Assembly (NCBI RefSeq): GCF_900101385.1
Contig: NZ_FMZB01000013.1
Location: forward strand, 1-64,000
Direction of reading: 5' to 3'
Length of the DNA: 64,000 nucleotides
Origin: Terribacillus halophilus
GTDB lineage: Bacteria > Bacillota > Bacilli > Bacillales > Amphibacillaceae
A program made the translations under genes and the position numbers. Positions within the stretch are counted from its first letter, which is position 1. Each line of letters opens with the position of its first letter. Below, piece after piece: positions 46,904 to 54,159 of the stretch. The notes beneath the pieces are model-generated. The model was not told the DNA's origin and did no database searches. It saw nothing but the letters and a program-made list of their open reading frames with translations.

Positions 46904-48169
46904 ATGAAGAAAAGGATAGCAGCATTACGCATCGCCATTGGTCTTTGCCTGCTTGCGTTGTTAGTAGCGGCGCCATTGACCCAACCTGTACAGTCCTTTC
47001 TGAGCATACCCAAAACATTGACCTTGTTTTCAAATAACGATCCTTCCGATGCTCTTCCGGTTTTTGGTGATGGCAAAGCGGTCGAAGCACTAGATCAAGA
47101 AGCTTTCCGCGGCCAGTCTGGTGGTAAGCAAGACCTGGTCTATACGGTAGGCAGCATACCTGTCAAAAAGGTCGCTGTAAACGTCCTTCCGGATATTCGT
47201 ATCATCCCAGGGGGCCATTCGGTTGGGGTGAAGCTCCATACACTCGGTGTTCTCGTTGTCGGCCATCATCAAGTGCGGACTGCACAAGAAACCGTATCAC
47301 CTGGTGAAGATGCGGCCATTTATACCGGAGACATCCTTTTGGAAATCGATGAGCAGGAAATACACAATATGGAAGAAGTAGCTCCGCTGATCGAGAAAGC
47401 CGGAAAGGCAGGAAAACCTATCAGCATCAAAGTGAAACGCGGCAGTCAGACATTGACAACCGAATTGAACCCAGCTCTTGATGATAAGGATAAACAATAT
47501 CGGATGGGTCTTTATATCCGGGATTCAGCCGCTGGTATCGGGACGATGACCTTCTATGATCCACAATCGAAAAATTATGGTGCTTTGGGACATGTCATTT
47601 CGGATATGGATACACAAAAGCCAATCGAGATACATGATGGAACAATCGTCAGATCCAATGTAACGAGCATCCAAAAAGGAAACAATGGCAAGCCAGGGGA
47701 AAAACTCGCTGAATTCAGCATGAATCGCAATCATATCGGAACCATAACGAAAAATAGCCCTTTTGGTATTTTTGGCAAATTGGACAGTGATATGCGTCAA
47801 AACGAAGAAGCAAAAGCACTGCCAATTGCATTAAGCGAGGAAGTGAAGAAAGGACCAGCAATCATCCGAACGGTTGTGGATGGAGAAAAAATTGAAGAAT
47901 TCGATGTGGAAATCGTCAATAGTGTACCGCAGGATCACCCAGCAACAAAGGGGATGATCATCAAGGTGACCGACAAGCGTCTGCTTGCTAAAACCGGCGG
48001 GATCGTCCAAGGAATGAGCGGAAGTCCGATCATCCAGGATGGTAAACTAATCGGTGCCGTAACACATGTATTCGTTAATGATCCGACATCTGGCTATGGC
48101 GTGCATATTGAATGGATGCTGCAGGAAGCAGGTATCGACATTTATAAAACCGATAAGAAAGCTAGCTGA
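46904..48169 (+). CDS. spoIVB: SpoIVB serine peptidase (forespore-to-mother-cell signal)
   Basis: A 421-residue S55-family protease with an N-terminal membrane anchor (about 8-27), a PDZ domain (about 100-190) and a serine-protease domain. The catalytic His230 is in GALGHVIS and the Ser374 in [12 protein letters not shown]. It is made in the forespore and triggers sigma-K activation by cleaving SpoIVFA. ATG 46904 follows AGGAGATGAGAAA. It is directly upstream of spo0A, the standard arrangement. Confidence 0.96.
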   Translation: MKKRIAALRIAIGLCLLALLVAAPLTQPVQSFLSIPKTLTLFSNNDPSDALPVFGDGKAVEALDQEAFRGQSGGKQDLVYTVGSIPVKKVAVNVLPDIRIIPGGHSVGVKLHTLGVLVVGHHQVRTAQETVSPGEDAAIYTGDILLEIDEQEIHNMEEVAPLIEKAGKAGKPISIKVKRGSQTLTTELNPALDDKDKQYRMGLYIRDSAAGIGTMTFYDPQSKNYGALGHVISDMDTQKPIEIHDGTIVRSNVTSIQKGNNGKPGEKLAEFSMNRNHIGTITKNSPFGIFGKLDSDMRQNEEAKALPIALSEEVKKGPAIIRTVVDGEKIEEFDVEIVNSVPQDHPATKGMIIKVTDKRLLAKTGGIVQGMSGSPIIQDGKLIGAVTHVFVNDPTSGYGVHIEWMLQEAGIDIYKTDKKAS

Positions 48170-48218
48170 AAAAGGCAATTCCTGTTCGTTTACGAATAGG
48201 ATTGTCTTTTTCTTTTTC
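48170..48218 (+). terminator. terminator after spoIVB
   Basis: Long imperfect stem AAAAGGCAATTCCT-TTCG / CGAA-AGGATTGTCTTTT with a 4-nt loop, followed by a T-rich tract. Confidence 0.75.
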
Positions 48219-48339
48219 AAGTCATACGGTATACTGTAAAGACAAGAAACATCTGTTCGGAGCAAGCCTCGTCGCATACTGTCGAATGATGGGCAGAGTT
48301 TCATCCATTTGAATTAAAAGCGAGGTTTTTTTCAATTTG

Positions 48340-48368
48340 GCAGGAATTGACCTTGATGTGTCGAAACT
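48340..48368 (+). promoter_or_regulatory. sigma-H promoter with a 0A box, upstream of spo0A
   Basis: GCAGGAATT at 48340-48348 matches the sigma-H -35 consensus (RNAGGAWWW) exactly; GTCGAAACT at 48360-48368 fits the -10 element at seven of nine positions after an 11-bp spacer. TGTCGAAA at 48359-48366 is also a 0A box, and a second TGTCGAA lies at 48280-48286. Autoregulation by Spo0A-P through sigma-H is known in B. subtilis. A TATACT at 48230-48235 may be the vegetative -10 box. Confidence 0.6.
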
Positions 48369-48410
48369 ATAACGTGGAATCATAAGGGATATTAAGGGAG
48401 GAAGCTGGGA

Positions 48411-49189
48411 ATGGAAAAGATAAAAGCAGTTTTGGTCGATGACAATCGAGAGCTAGTGCAGCTTATGGAGGAATATTTCGAAGACCAATCCGATATAGAA
48501 GTAATTGGAACGGCTTATAATGGAAAAGATTGTTTAGATATGCTGGAAGATCTCCAGCCGTCCTCGACATCATCATGCCGCATGTCGATGGTCTGGCCGT
48601 TCTTCGCACATTACGGGAAAGAACGTCCGCCCCGATGCCGCATGTGATTATGCTGACAGCCTTCGGTCAGGAAGAAGTCACCAAGAAGGCAGTCGACCTC
48701 GGCGCTGCTTACTTTATCCTTAAGCCTTTCGATTTGGAGAACCTGGCAGCACAAATCCGTCAAGTAAGCGGTCATGGCGGAAATTATGAAGCAAGTCCAA
48801 TCCGCGTCACAAAAGAGAAAAAACGGGATAAGAAGCCGAATCTGGAAGCAAGCATCACAAATATCATCCACGAAATTGGTGTGCCTGCACATATCAAAGG
48901 CTATATGTACCTGCGTGAGGCAATCACGATGGTTTACAATGATATTGACCTGCTCGGATCGATCACCAAAGTGCTTTATCCGGACATCGCCAAAACATAT
49001 AATACAACTGCTTCCCGCGTGGAAAGGGCAATCCGCCATGCAATCGAAGTAGCATGGAACCGCGGCAACATGGATTCCATCTCCTCTCTGTTCGGATACA
49101 CTGTGAGCATCTCGAAAGCAAAGCCGACAAATTCAGAATTCATTGCAATGGTGGCAGATCGCCTGCGACTTGAACACCGTGCGTCCTAA
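48411..49189 (+). pseudogene. spo0A: sporulation master regulator Spo0A, frameshifted in the receiver domain
   Basis: The ATG at 48411 opens a receiver domain ([19 protein letters not shown]) that is correct up to about Gln49, then leaves frame at 48557-48563. The rest of Spo0A continues in another frame from [15 protein letters not shown] to the stop at 49189, with an intact effector domain (for example [21 protein letters not shown] without error). A loss of 10 nt between CAG and GTC, removing the codons usually spelling D-V-L, would explain it; restored, the phospho-acceptor would be Asp56. A complete product is not encoded. The last 91 bp of coding sequence are part of a recombination repeat. 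Confidence 0.88.
49092..49182 (+). repeat. left 91-bp direct repeat (attL-like) in the 3' end of spo0A
   Basis: Identical base for base to 51130-51220. It covers the codons for roughly the last 30 residues of Spo0A. Just beyond it the two copies use different synonymous codons for the same C-terminal Ala-Ser-stop (GCG TCC TAA here, GCC AGT TGA at the other copy), so the gene end is rebuilt at both junctions. Confidence 0.9.
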
Positions 49190-49233
49190 GCCCGGTATCA
49201 TGCGATTTTTGCGTTAAACTCTGCGGGAATAAG

Positions 49234-49300
49234 CCGATAAACTCTTATCGGAAATGTATAAATATATATTCGGAAATGTATGAGCGCTCTAATTTATCGG
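49234..49300 (+). repeat. left cluster of candidate recombinase arm sites
   Basis: Two direct copies of TCGGAAATGTAT (49248-49259 and 49270-49281), 22 bp apart, flanked by CCGATAAA (49234-49241) and two inverted copies of it (49245-49251, partial, and 49293-49300). The same words recur near the right end of the element. Confidence 0.5.
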
Positions 49301-49329
49301 GTCTGTCCGGTGAAGGGGGCGTTTTTTGT

Positions 49330-50193
49330 ATGGACATTTTTTTAATCGAATTGGACCGCTATATGATCGAATGTCAGAGCCGTGGATTATCGAATAAGAC
49401 GATGAGTAGTTACGATCAAACCTTGCGATTATTCCATCGATATTTAATCGAGCAGCAAGACGTAAACAATCCGGCGAAAGTAAAGCGGGATCATATTACG
49501 GAGTATTTTATCTATATACGACAGAGGGGAAAGTACGGTGCATTTTCTAACGATATGTCGGCTCGGCAAAATAGACCGCATAATCGTTCGGATTTTGGTA
49601 GGGAAGTTAGTGAAACAACACTTGCTAATTATCAACGCAACATCAATGCGTTTTTCAATTATCTTTACCGAAATAAAATCATCAAGAAAAATCCCTGCGA
49701 AGGTATAGAGAAAATTCGGCCAGTGCGAAAGGTAAAATCGCTGCTTACCGAAAATGAACTGAAGCTATTCTTTACTACGTTCGATGTTTCGCGATTCCAT
49801 GAATACCGGAACTGGATCATTGCGCGGCTCATTTTAGACACCGGCGCCAGGATCGGAGAATTATTGGAGACGTTACCTACCGATATAGATATAAGAAACG
49901 GAGCAATGCTCCTCCGAATGACAAAAAGCGGAAAAGAGAGGATTGTTTATTTTTCTCAGAAGATGGGCCGAGAACTGAAGTCATGGTTGGAGTATAAGGA
50001 CCGATATTCCGATAGCCCCCACGTATTTCCATCGACCAGAGGCAAGAAGATGGACGTCAGAAATATAGAGACTGCCTTTAAGAAGCATTCGAGGATGGTT
50101 GGGTTAGATGTTCAGCCTCACCAACTCCGGAATAATTTTGCGAAATATTACTTGGTAAACGGACGAGAATTAGCTGAGGCAAGGCGTCGATAA
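49330..50193 (+). CDS. tyrosine recombinase/integrase, C-terminally truncated
   Basis: A 287-residue phage-type integrase. An N-terminal SAM-like core-binding domain spans about 1-125 (LSNKTMSSYDQTLRLFHRYL), followed by a catalytic domain with the first Arg in GARIGE (Arg174), the Lys in TKSGKERIV and the HxxR motif HQLR (His264, Arg267). The frame then stops after NGRELAEARRR, just where the LGH...Y box with the nucleophilic Tyr should begin, and no other frame supplies it. ATG 49330 follows AAGGGGG; an upstream in-frame start lacks a Shine-Dalgarno. It is probably the integrase that made this insertion, now inactive. Confidence 0.85.
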   Translation: MDIFLIELDRYMIECQSRGLSNKTMSSYDQTLRLFHRYLIEQQDVNNPAKVKRDHITEYFIYIRQRGKYGAFSNDMSARQNRPHNRSDFGREVSETTLANYQRNINAFFNYLYRNKIIKKNPCEGIEKIRPVRKVKSLLTENELKLFFTTFDVSRFHEYRNWIIARLILDTGARIGELLETLPTDIDIRNGAMLLRMTKSGKERIVYFSQKMGRELKSWLEYKDRYSDSPHVFPSTRGKKMDVRNIETAFKKHSRMVGLDVQPHQLRNNFAKYYLVNGRELAEARRR

Positions 50194-50223
50194 TTCCTAT
50201 TTTTCCCGGTCGGACTTGTATTA

Positions 50224-50739
50224 ATGTGGGTTAGTAAGAAATGGAATACGATTATTAGATCAGTCGTCACAGCAGTCATTATATTGCTTGCTATAATTGG
50301 TTTTGCTACGAGTCCGGATACCTTAAAGTCGGCTAGTACGGAAGAAGTAAAGAGTGATGAAAAGGCGGAGCCGGTGGCTGGGGTAGATAAGAAAGAAGAC
50401 AAAGCTGCTGAAAAGCAGAAGAAAGCAGAAGCAAAGGCTGCGGAAGAAGAAGCTGCGAAGGAGAAGGAAGAAGCGGAGAAAAAAGCTAAAGAGGAAGAGC
50501 AGGCAGCTAAAGAGAAGGCTGAGAAAGAAAAAGCCGAAAAGGCAGAAGCTAAGAAGAAAGCTGAACCTTCTCTCGAGGAGACTATTTTTTTATGCGATGA
50601 TGTTGCGGAAGATGGCGGAGGATGCCGGGTGTGCGGCGAGGGTTATCACGTTATAAACATTGCGACGTCGCAAGGTAAGGTCAGGTATTGCCGAAATAGG
50701 GTTGCGGGGTTACGGATAGATATATATATTACACAGTAA
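50224..50739 (+). CDS. unknown membrane-anchored Ala/Lys/Glu-rich protein
   Basis: I do not recognise this 171-residue protein. A basic start is followed by one membrane helix (about 10-28), then an acidic stretch, then a highly charged Ala/Lys/Glu coiled coil (about 55-115), then a C-terminal domain of some 50 residues with four Cys, including CRVCGEGYH and RYCRNR, which could bind metal or form disulfides. It is probably anchored with its long rod outside. It is the only non-recombinase gene of the element. The ATG has no good Shine-Dalgarno, which lowers confidence in the start; a coupled start from the integrase stop 30 bp upstream is possible. Confidence 0.6.
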   Translation: MWVSKKWNTIIRSVVTAVIILLAIIGFATSPDTLKSASTEEVKSDEKAEPVAGVDKKEDKAAEKQKKAEAKAAEEEAAKEKEEAEKKAKEEEQAAKEKAEKEKAEKAEAKKKAEPSLEETIFLCDDVAEDGGGCRVCGEGYHVINIATSQGKVRYCRNRVAGLRIDIYITQ

Positions 50740-50752
50740 TATCGCCGAACAA

Positions 50753-50878
50753 CGGAATATACCAAACTAGCGTGGACAACGCGGAATAACAACGTTCGGA
50801 ATATTCCGGCGGACTATTCACCCTCGGACACGCGGCGGAATAGCGAACAGCATAGAGAACAGAATATACTTCGGAATA
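50753..50878. repeat. cluster of five CGGAATA repeats
   Basis: CGGAATA occurs at 50753, 50782, 50797, 50836 and 50872, with one palindromic copy (CGGAATATTCCG at 50797). Four of the five are in the same reading phase and spaced 15, 39 and 36 bp apart. There is no start codon for a frame through them. They resemble iterons or clustered protein-binding sites. The adjoining stretch to about 50960 holds no gene I can support. Confidence 0.55.
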
Positions 50879-51025
50879 GTCTTCAGAGTAGAATTACTGC
50901 TTGCCTCAGAGAAAGCGAGCATAATTGTAACAGTACAAACATAAAAATAATATTTCGGAAATAAACGGAAACACCTTGCAACTTCGTTAATTTCGCAATA
51001 AAGCCCATAAACTTGTACGGATAGA

Positions 51026-51100
51026 CCGATAAACTACCGGTCATACAAGCCGATAAATTTATACATAAACTCCCGACAAATGTACCGGTAAATGTACCGG
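51026..51100 (+). repeat. right cluster of candidate recombinase arm sites
   Basis: CCGATAAA at 51026-51033 and 51050-51057, and two direct copies of AAATGTACCGG (51078-51088, 51090-51100). AAATGTA and CCGATAAA are shared with the left cluster at 49234-49300. Confidence 0.5.
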
Positions 51101-51129
51101 AAACAGCTTCATACCAACGCTTTGAACCG

Positions 51130-51220
51130 TCGGATACACTGTGAGCATCTCGAAAGCAAAGCCGACAAATTCAGAATTCATTGCAATGGTGGCAGATCGC
51201 CTGCGACTTGAACACCGTGC
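51130..51220 (+). repeat. right 91-bp direct repeat (attR-like), displaced end of spo0A
   Basis: Perfect copy of 49092-49182. It is followed by CCAGTTGA, giving the same C-terminal Ala-Ser-stop as spo0A, and then by a terminator; this is presumably the original end of spo0A, now separated from the rest of the gene. Confidence 0.88.
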
Positions 51221-51288
51221 CAGTTGATGCTGATTTAGGTCGATCTTAACTATAATTAGACCGCCATTAAAATATGTTTAAAGGTCTT

Positions 51289-51330
51289 AACGCTTCTGTT
51301 ATCGGATTGCCGATTTAGGGAGCGTTTTTG
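51289..51330 (+). terminator. terminator, probably the native spo0A one
   Basis: Outer stem AACGCT / AGCGTT and inner stem ATCGG / CCGAT, followed by TTTG. It lies about 65 bp after the displaced spo0A end. Confidence 0.65.
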
Positions 51331-51357
51331 TTTTGGGAAAATATCTTATCTGCATGG

Positions 51358-51386
51358 TTGACTATCAGCTGTTAAAAGGGTATAAA
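51358..51386 (+). promoter_or_regulatory. sigma-A promoter of the DMT transporter gene
   Basis: TTGACT (51358-51363) and TATAAA (51381-51386), 17 bp apart, each one mismatch from consensus. It gives a leader of about 115 nt. Confidence 0.7.
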
Positions 51387-51449
51387 ATAAGTTCATCGTC
51401 TTAGAGAGGAAGATAAGTACGAATAACGATCATTACCGTTCCTTACCGC

Positions 51450-51498
51450 CTCCCTGATTTTATCCATTTATATTAGTTAAAAATAAATTTTCAGGGAG
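51450..51498 (+). promoter_or_regulatory. leader hairpin that can hide the Shine-Dalgarno
   Basis: CTCCCTGA (51450-51457) is perfectly complementary to TCAGGGAG (51491-51498), and the latter contains the GGGAG ribosome-binding site of the next gene. The 33-nt loop is AT-rich. Whether it regulates translation is inference. Confidence 0.4.
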
Positions 51499-51507
51499 TT
51501 ATATGAA

Positions 51508-52440
51508 ATGATTACTGCATTGATAGGAATTTTAATTGGGACAGGGTTGTCCATTCAAACAGCTGTGAATTCGCAATTGAGAAAGTTTGTTATCTCCCCT
51601 TACTTGGCTTCGATGATTTCATTTGTGATTGGTGCTCTCTTTTTGACTGTTATTTCCTTGGTGATCGGTTCACCACTGGGTTTATCCTGGGAGTTAATGG
51701 TACATGAGCCCATTTGGATTTGGCTTGGGGGAGTACTCGGTGTCATTTTCCTTACTGTCAATATTTTGTTATTTCCTAAGCTGGGAAGTGTGCAGACTGC
51801 CATCATGCCCATTCTCGGTCAAATCATCATGGGAATGCTGATTGATAATTTCGGATGGTTCCATTCCAGGAGAGAAGCCTTTGATGGTTATCGATTAATT
51901 GGGATATGTTTGGTGTTGGTGGGGGTATTTTTTGCAATTGCGATACAGGAAGTAAGGCACAGACAGGAAAAAAGCAGTGAAAACAACTTTAATTTATGGA
52001 TTTGGCGTCTTATCGGCATCGTGTCTGGTATGTTGATGTCGACACAAGTAGCAATCAATGGGCAGCTTGGTGTGGTGCTGGATTCCTCCATACAAGCAGC
52101 TTTTGTTTCCTTTTTCGTTGGGGCGATTACCTTGATCATTGTAGTCGGCTTAAAGGAGCGCTCATTTGTCAAAGTCAGCAATCCAATTAAACAAAAAGCT
52201 TCTTGGTGGGTTTGGTTCGGCGGATTTTTGGGAGCGGCATATGTATTGATTAACATTTACTTAGTTGGACAAGTCGGCACAGGACAAACGGTTGTACTGG
52301 TTCTGTTTGGCCAGATAGCGGGAAGCTTGCTTATCCAGCGTTTTGGATGGATGGGTGCTCAAAAAACGCTGATTGACTGGATACAAGTCGTTGGACTGTT
52401 CTTGATTTTGGCGGGTGTAATTTTAATAAGAATGTTTTAA
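51508..52440 (+). CDS. DMT-superfamily transporter (YdcZ/DUF606 tandem type)
   Basis: A 310-residue membrane protein with about ten helices made of two homologous halves: the first starts GILIGTGLSIQTAVNSQL and the second GIVSGMLMSTQVAINGQL, so it is a duplicated YdcZ (DUF606) protein of the drug/metabolite transporter superfamily. Its substrate is unknown. GGGAG precedes the ATG at 51508, and this site is inside a possible hairpin. It is a single-gene unit with its own promoter and terminator, at the edge of the accessory region after spo0A. Confidence 0.85.
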   Translation: MITALIGILIGTGLSIQTAVNSQLRKFVISPYLASMISFVIGALFLTVISLVIGSPLGLSWELMVHEPIWIWLGGVLGVIFLTVNILLFPKLGSVQTAIMPILGQIIMGMLIDNFGWFHSRREAFDGYRLIGICLVLVGVFFAIAIQEVRHRQEKSSENNFNLWIWRLIGIVSGMLMSTQVAINGQLGVVLDSSIQAAFVSFFVGAITLIIVVGLKERSFVKVSNPIKQKASWWVWFGGFLGAAYVLINIYLVGQVGTGQTVVLVLFGQIAGSLLIQRFGWMGAQKTLIDWIQVVGLFLILAGVILIRMF

Positions 52441-52514
52441 TCATATGGTATGCCGGTAATGCCCGGATTTGGATAATTAAGCATTGCTTCAATCAGAGGA
52501 ATGACCTGTAATCA

Positions 52515-52555
52515 AAAACCTGTACCATCAGTAAATCGATGGTGCAGGTTTTATA
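52515..52555 (+). terminator. terminator after the DMT transporter
   Basis: 15-bp stem AAAACCTGTACCATC / GATGGTGCAGGTTTT with one G-U-type mismatch and an 8-nt loop, then TATAA. The remainder of the 314-bp gap contains TATAAT at 52666-52671 and a cre-like site. Confidence 0.75.
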
Positions 52556-52687
52556 ATTGAAATGAGTTTATCATAATAAAATTATGTAAACTAAAGGACA
52601 TCTTAAGATATGGCCAAAAAACAAAATAAATAGAAGTAAATAAACACAATCAAAACTAATTAGTGTATAATTCAGTCATAAAGTTCT

Positions 52688-52702
52688 ATGTAAGCGCTTT
52701 TA
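52688..52702 (+). promoter_or_regulatory. cre-like site (CcpA) upstream of the sugar transporter
   Basis: ATGTAAGCGCTTTTA matches the cre consensus WTGNAANCGNWNNCW at all but one position. It lies just downstream of a TATAAT box (52666-52671), a position that would block transcription when glucose is present. Confidence 0.6.
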
Positions 52703-52754
52703 AAAGGTGAGTTGTTATTATGTAGCGTTTGAAAAGTACAGGAGGGGAAGAACA

Positions 52755-54044
52755 ATGGCGGCAAAACAAGGGAGTTTGAAGGCGACCATCACGGTGGCAA
52801 TGTCCAATTATCTAGAGGCGGGTTCAATTGTTGCCGGTGCTGGCGGTTTGACATTATGGATGGAGTATTTGCATCTCAATGATGCCAAGCTTGGTCTGCT
52901 TGGTGCGTTGAGTGCCAATGGTTTTGGCTCGGCGATTGGTGCGTTTCTTGGTGGTATTCTGGTGGACAAGTTCGGCAGGAAATTCATCTATAAATATGAC
53001 CTGCTTGTATACATGCTGGGAATTCTGCTCATCACATTTGCGTTCAATTTCCCGATGCTCTTAATTGGGTATGTTGTAACGGGCATTGCAGTTGGTGCAG
53101 CAATACCTGCTGCTTGGACTTACATAGCCGAAGAGGCTCCGAAGGGGGAGAGGGCTGCTCGTGTCGGCTGGGGGCAGTTTGCTTGGTCGATCGGACCGGC
53201 AATCACGCTGTTTCTGTCCGTATTACTGGCTCCTTTAGGTTTGCTTGGCAGTCGCATCATTTTTGCCCAGCTCTTCGTTGTCGCACTGATTACGTGGATA
53301 CTGCAGCAGCAGATCAATGAATCGACTATTTGGACCGAGGAAAAAGAGAAAAGCCGTAAATTTTCAGGTTCACAAGATGTGTCCTGGAAGCAGCTGTTTA
53401 CTGTGAAAGCGAATCTAAAGGCAATCGTACTGCTAGTCGGAATCTATGTATTCTGGAATCTAGTCGCGGGAGTGATGGGCTATTTCATGCCTTATATTTA
53501 CGAAACAGTCGGAGGTTTATCTGCATCGCAGGCAAATTTACTGCAAGGCTTCCTTTGGACATTGACTGTGGCAGGTACGTATTTCGTCTTCATTAAGCTT
53601 GGTGACCGGGTGAATCGCAAGCTTCTATATGGAATTGGCGCAGCTATGGGAATCGCTGCTTGGCTAGTTCTTACGTTTGGCGGAATGGGAATGTTTGAAT
53701 TGTTCACCTTTGTCGTCCTGTGGGGGATTGCTGCTGGTTTTGGCGCTCAGGCTTTCTATGGTTTATGGGCCGGGGAGTTATTCCATACACGTTATCGGGC
53801 CAAGGCACAAGGGTTTATTTTTGCCCTGGCGCGGATAGCTGTCGGATTGATTTCGCTCGTTGTTCCGGTGATGATCAGTTCGCTGGGTTTCCAGACGGCA
53901 GGTTTGATCATGATAGGATTCCTTCTCATCGCTGCTGTAGTTGGCCTGGTTATGGCTCCTGAAACTCGAGGCAAGTCACTGGAAGAGATACAGGAAGAGC
54001 GTTATGGAACCGTGCCGGAAAATACTCGTGAAGCAAGAAAATAA
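52755..54044 (+). CDS. MFS sugar transporter, probably for L-rhamnose
   Basis: A 429-residue major facilitator protein with twelve predicted helices. The sugar-porter signatures DKFGRK after helix 2 and PETRGKSLEEIQEE at the C-terminus are present. The ATG at 52755 follows AGGAGGGGAAGAACA. It is the first gene of the rhamnose cluster, so L-rhamnose is the likely substrate, taken up with protons; this is inference from context. A cre-like site lies 53 bp upstream. Confidence 0.85.
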   Translation: MAAKQGSLKATITVAMSNYLEAGSIVAGAGGLTLWMEYLHLNDAKLGLLGALSANGFGSAIGAFLGGILVDKFGRKFIYKYDLLVYMLGILLITFAFNFPMLLIGYVVTGIAVGAAIPAAWTYIAEEAPKGERAARVGWGQFAWSIGPAITLFLSVLLAPLGLLGSRIIFAQLFVVALITWILQQQINESTIWTEEKEKSRKFSGSQDVSWKQLFTVKANLKAIVLLVGIYVFWNLVAGVMGYFMPYIYETVGGLSASQANLLQGFLWTLTVAGTYFVFIKLGDRVNRKLLYGIGAAMGIAAWLVLTFGGMGMFELFTFVVLWGIAAGFGAQAFYGLWAGELFHTRYRAKAQGFIFALARIAVGLISLVVPVMISSLGFQTAGLIMIGFLLIAAVVGLVMAPETRGKSLEEIQEERYGTVPENTREARK

Positions 54045-54121
54045 CAAAACAAAAATAAACAAATAAAAATAAAGATAAATACACAAAAGTAAGGTAGTTT
54101 GTTATATAATGAGTGTAGATT

Positions 54122-54136
54122 TTGAAAGCGCTTCAT
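54122..54136 (+). promoter_or_regulatory. cre-like site (CcpA) in the leader of the aldolase/dehydrogenase gene
   Basis: TTGAAAGCGCTTCAT fits the cre consensus with one mismatch. TATAAT at 54105-54110 lies just upstream, so the site would overlap the start of transcription. Confidence 0.55.
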
Positions 54137-54159
54137 CAAATGTAAAAGGAGTGTTAGAA

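Larger units (their letters stand above)
49092..51220. mobile_element. 2,038-bp integrated element at the 3' end of spo0A
   Basis: Two perfect 91-bp copies of the spo0A 3' end, 2,038 bp apart, bracket a unit with a tyrosine-recombinase gene next to the left copy, one other open frame, and repeat clusters near both ends. This is the layout expected from site-specific integration into a gene end that restores the target gene. Codon use (frequent CGG, CGA) and the many CGG-containing repeats differ from the flanks. The recombinase lacks its Tyr box, so the element may be immobile. Exact crossover points inside the 91 bp cannot be read. Confidence 0.82.

Noticed and set aside
50753-50878. CRISPR array
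   Set aside because: The repeats are only 7 bp and irregularly spaced, with no cas genes in the window.
50738-50957. Coding sequence through the CGGAATA repeats
   Set aside because: The frame is open for about 70 codons but has no ATG, GTG or TTG start with a Shine-Dalgarno.
49092-51220. skin-like element interrupting spo0A, removed during development
   Set aside because: The left repeat rebuilds the complete spo0A 3' end, so the insertion itself does not interrupt the gene.
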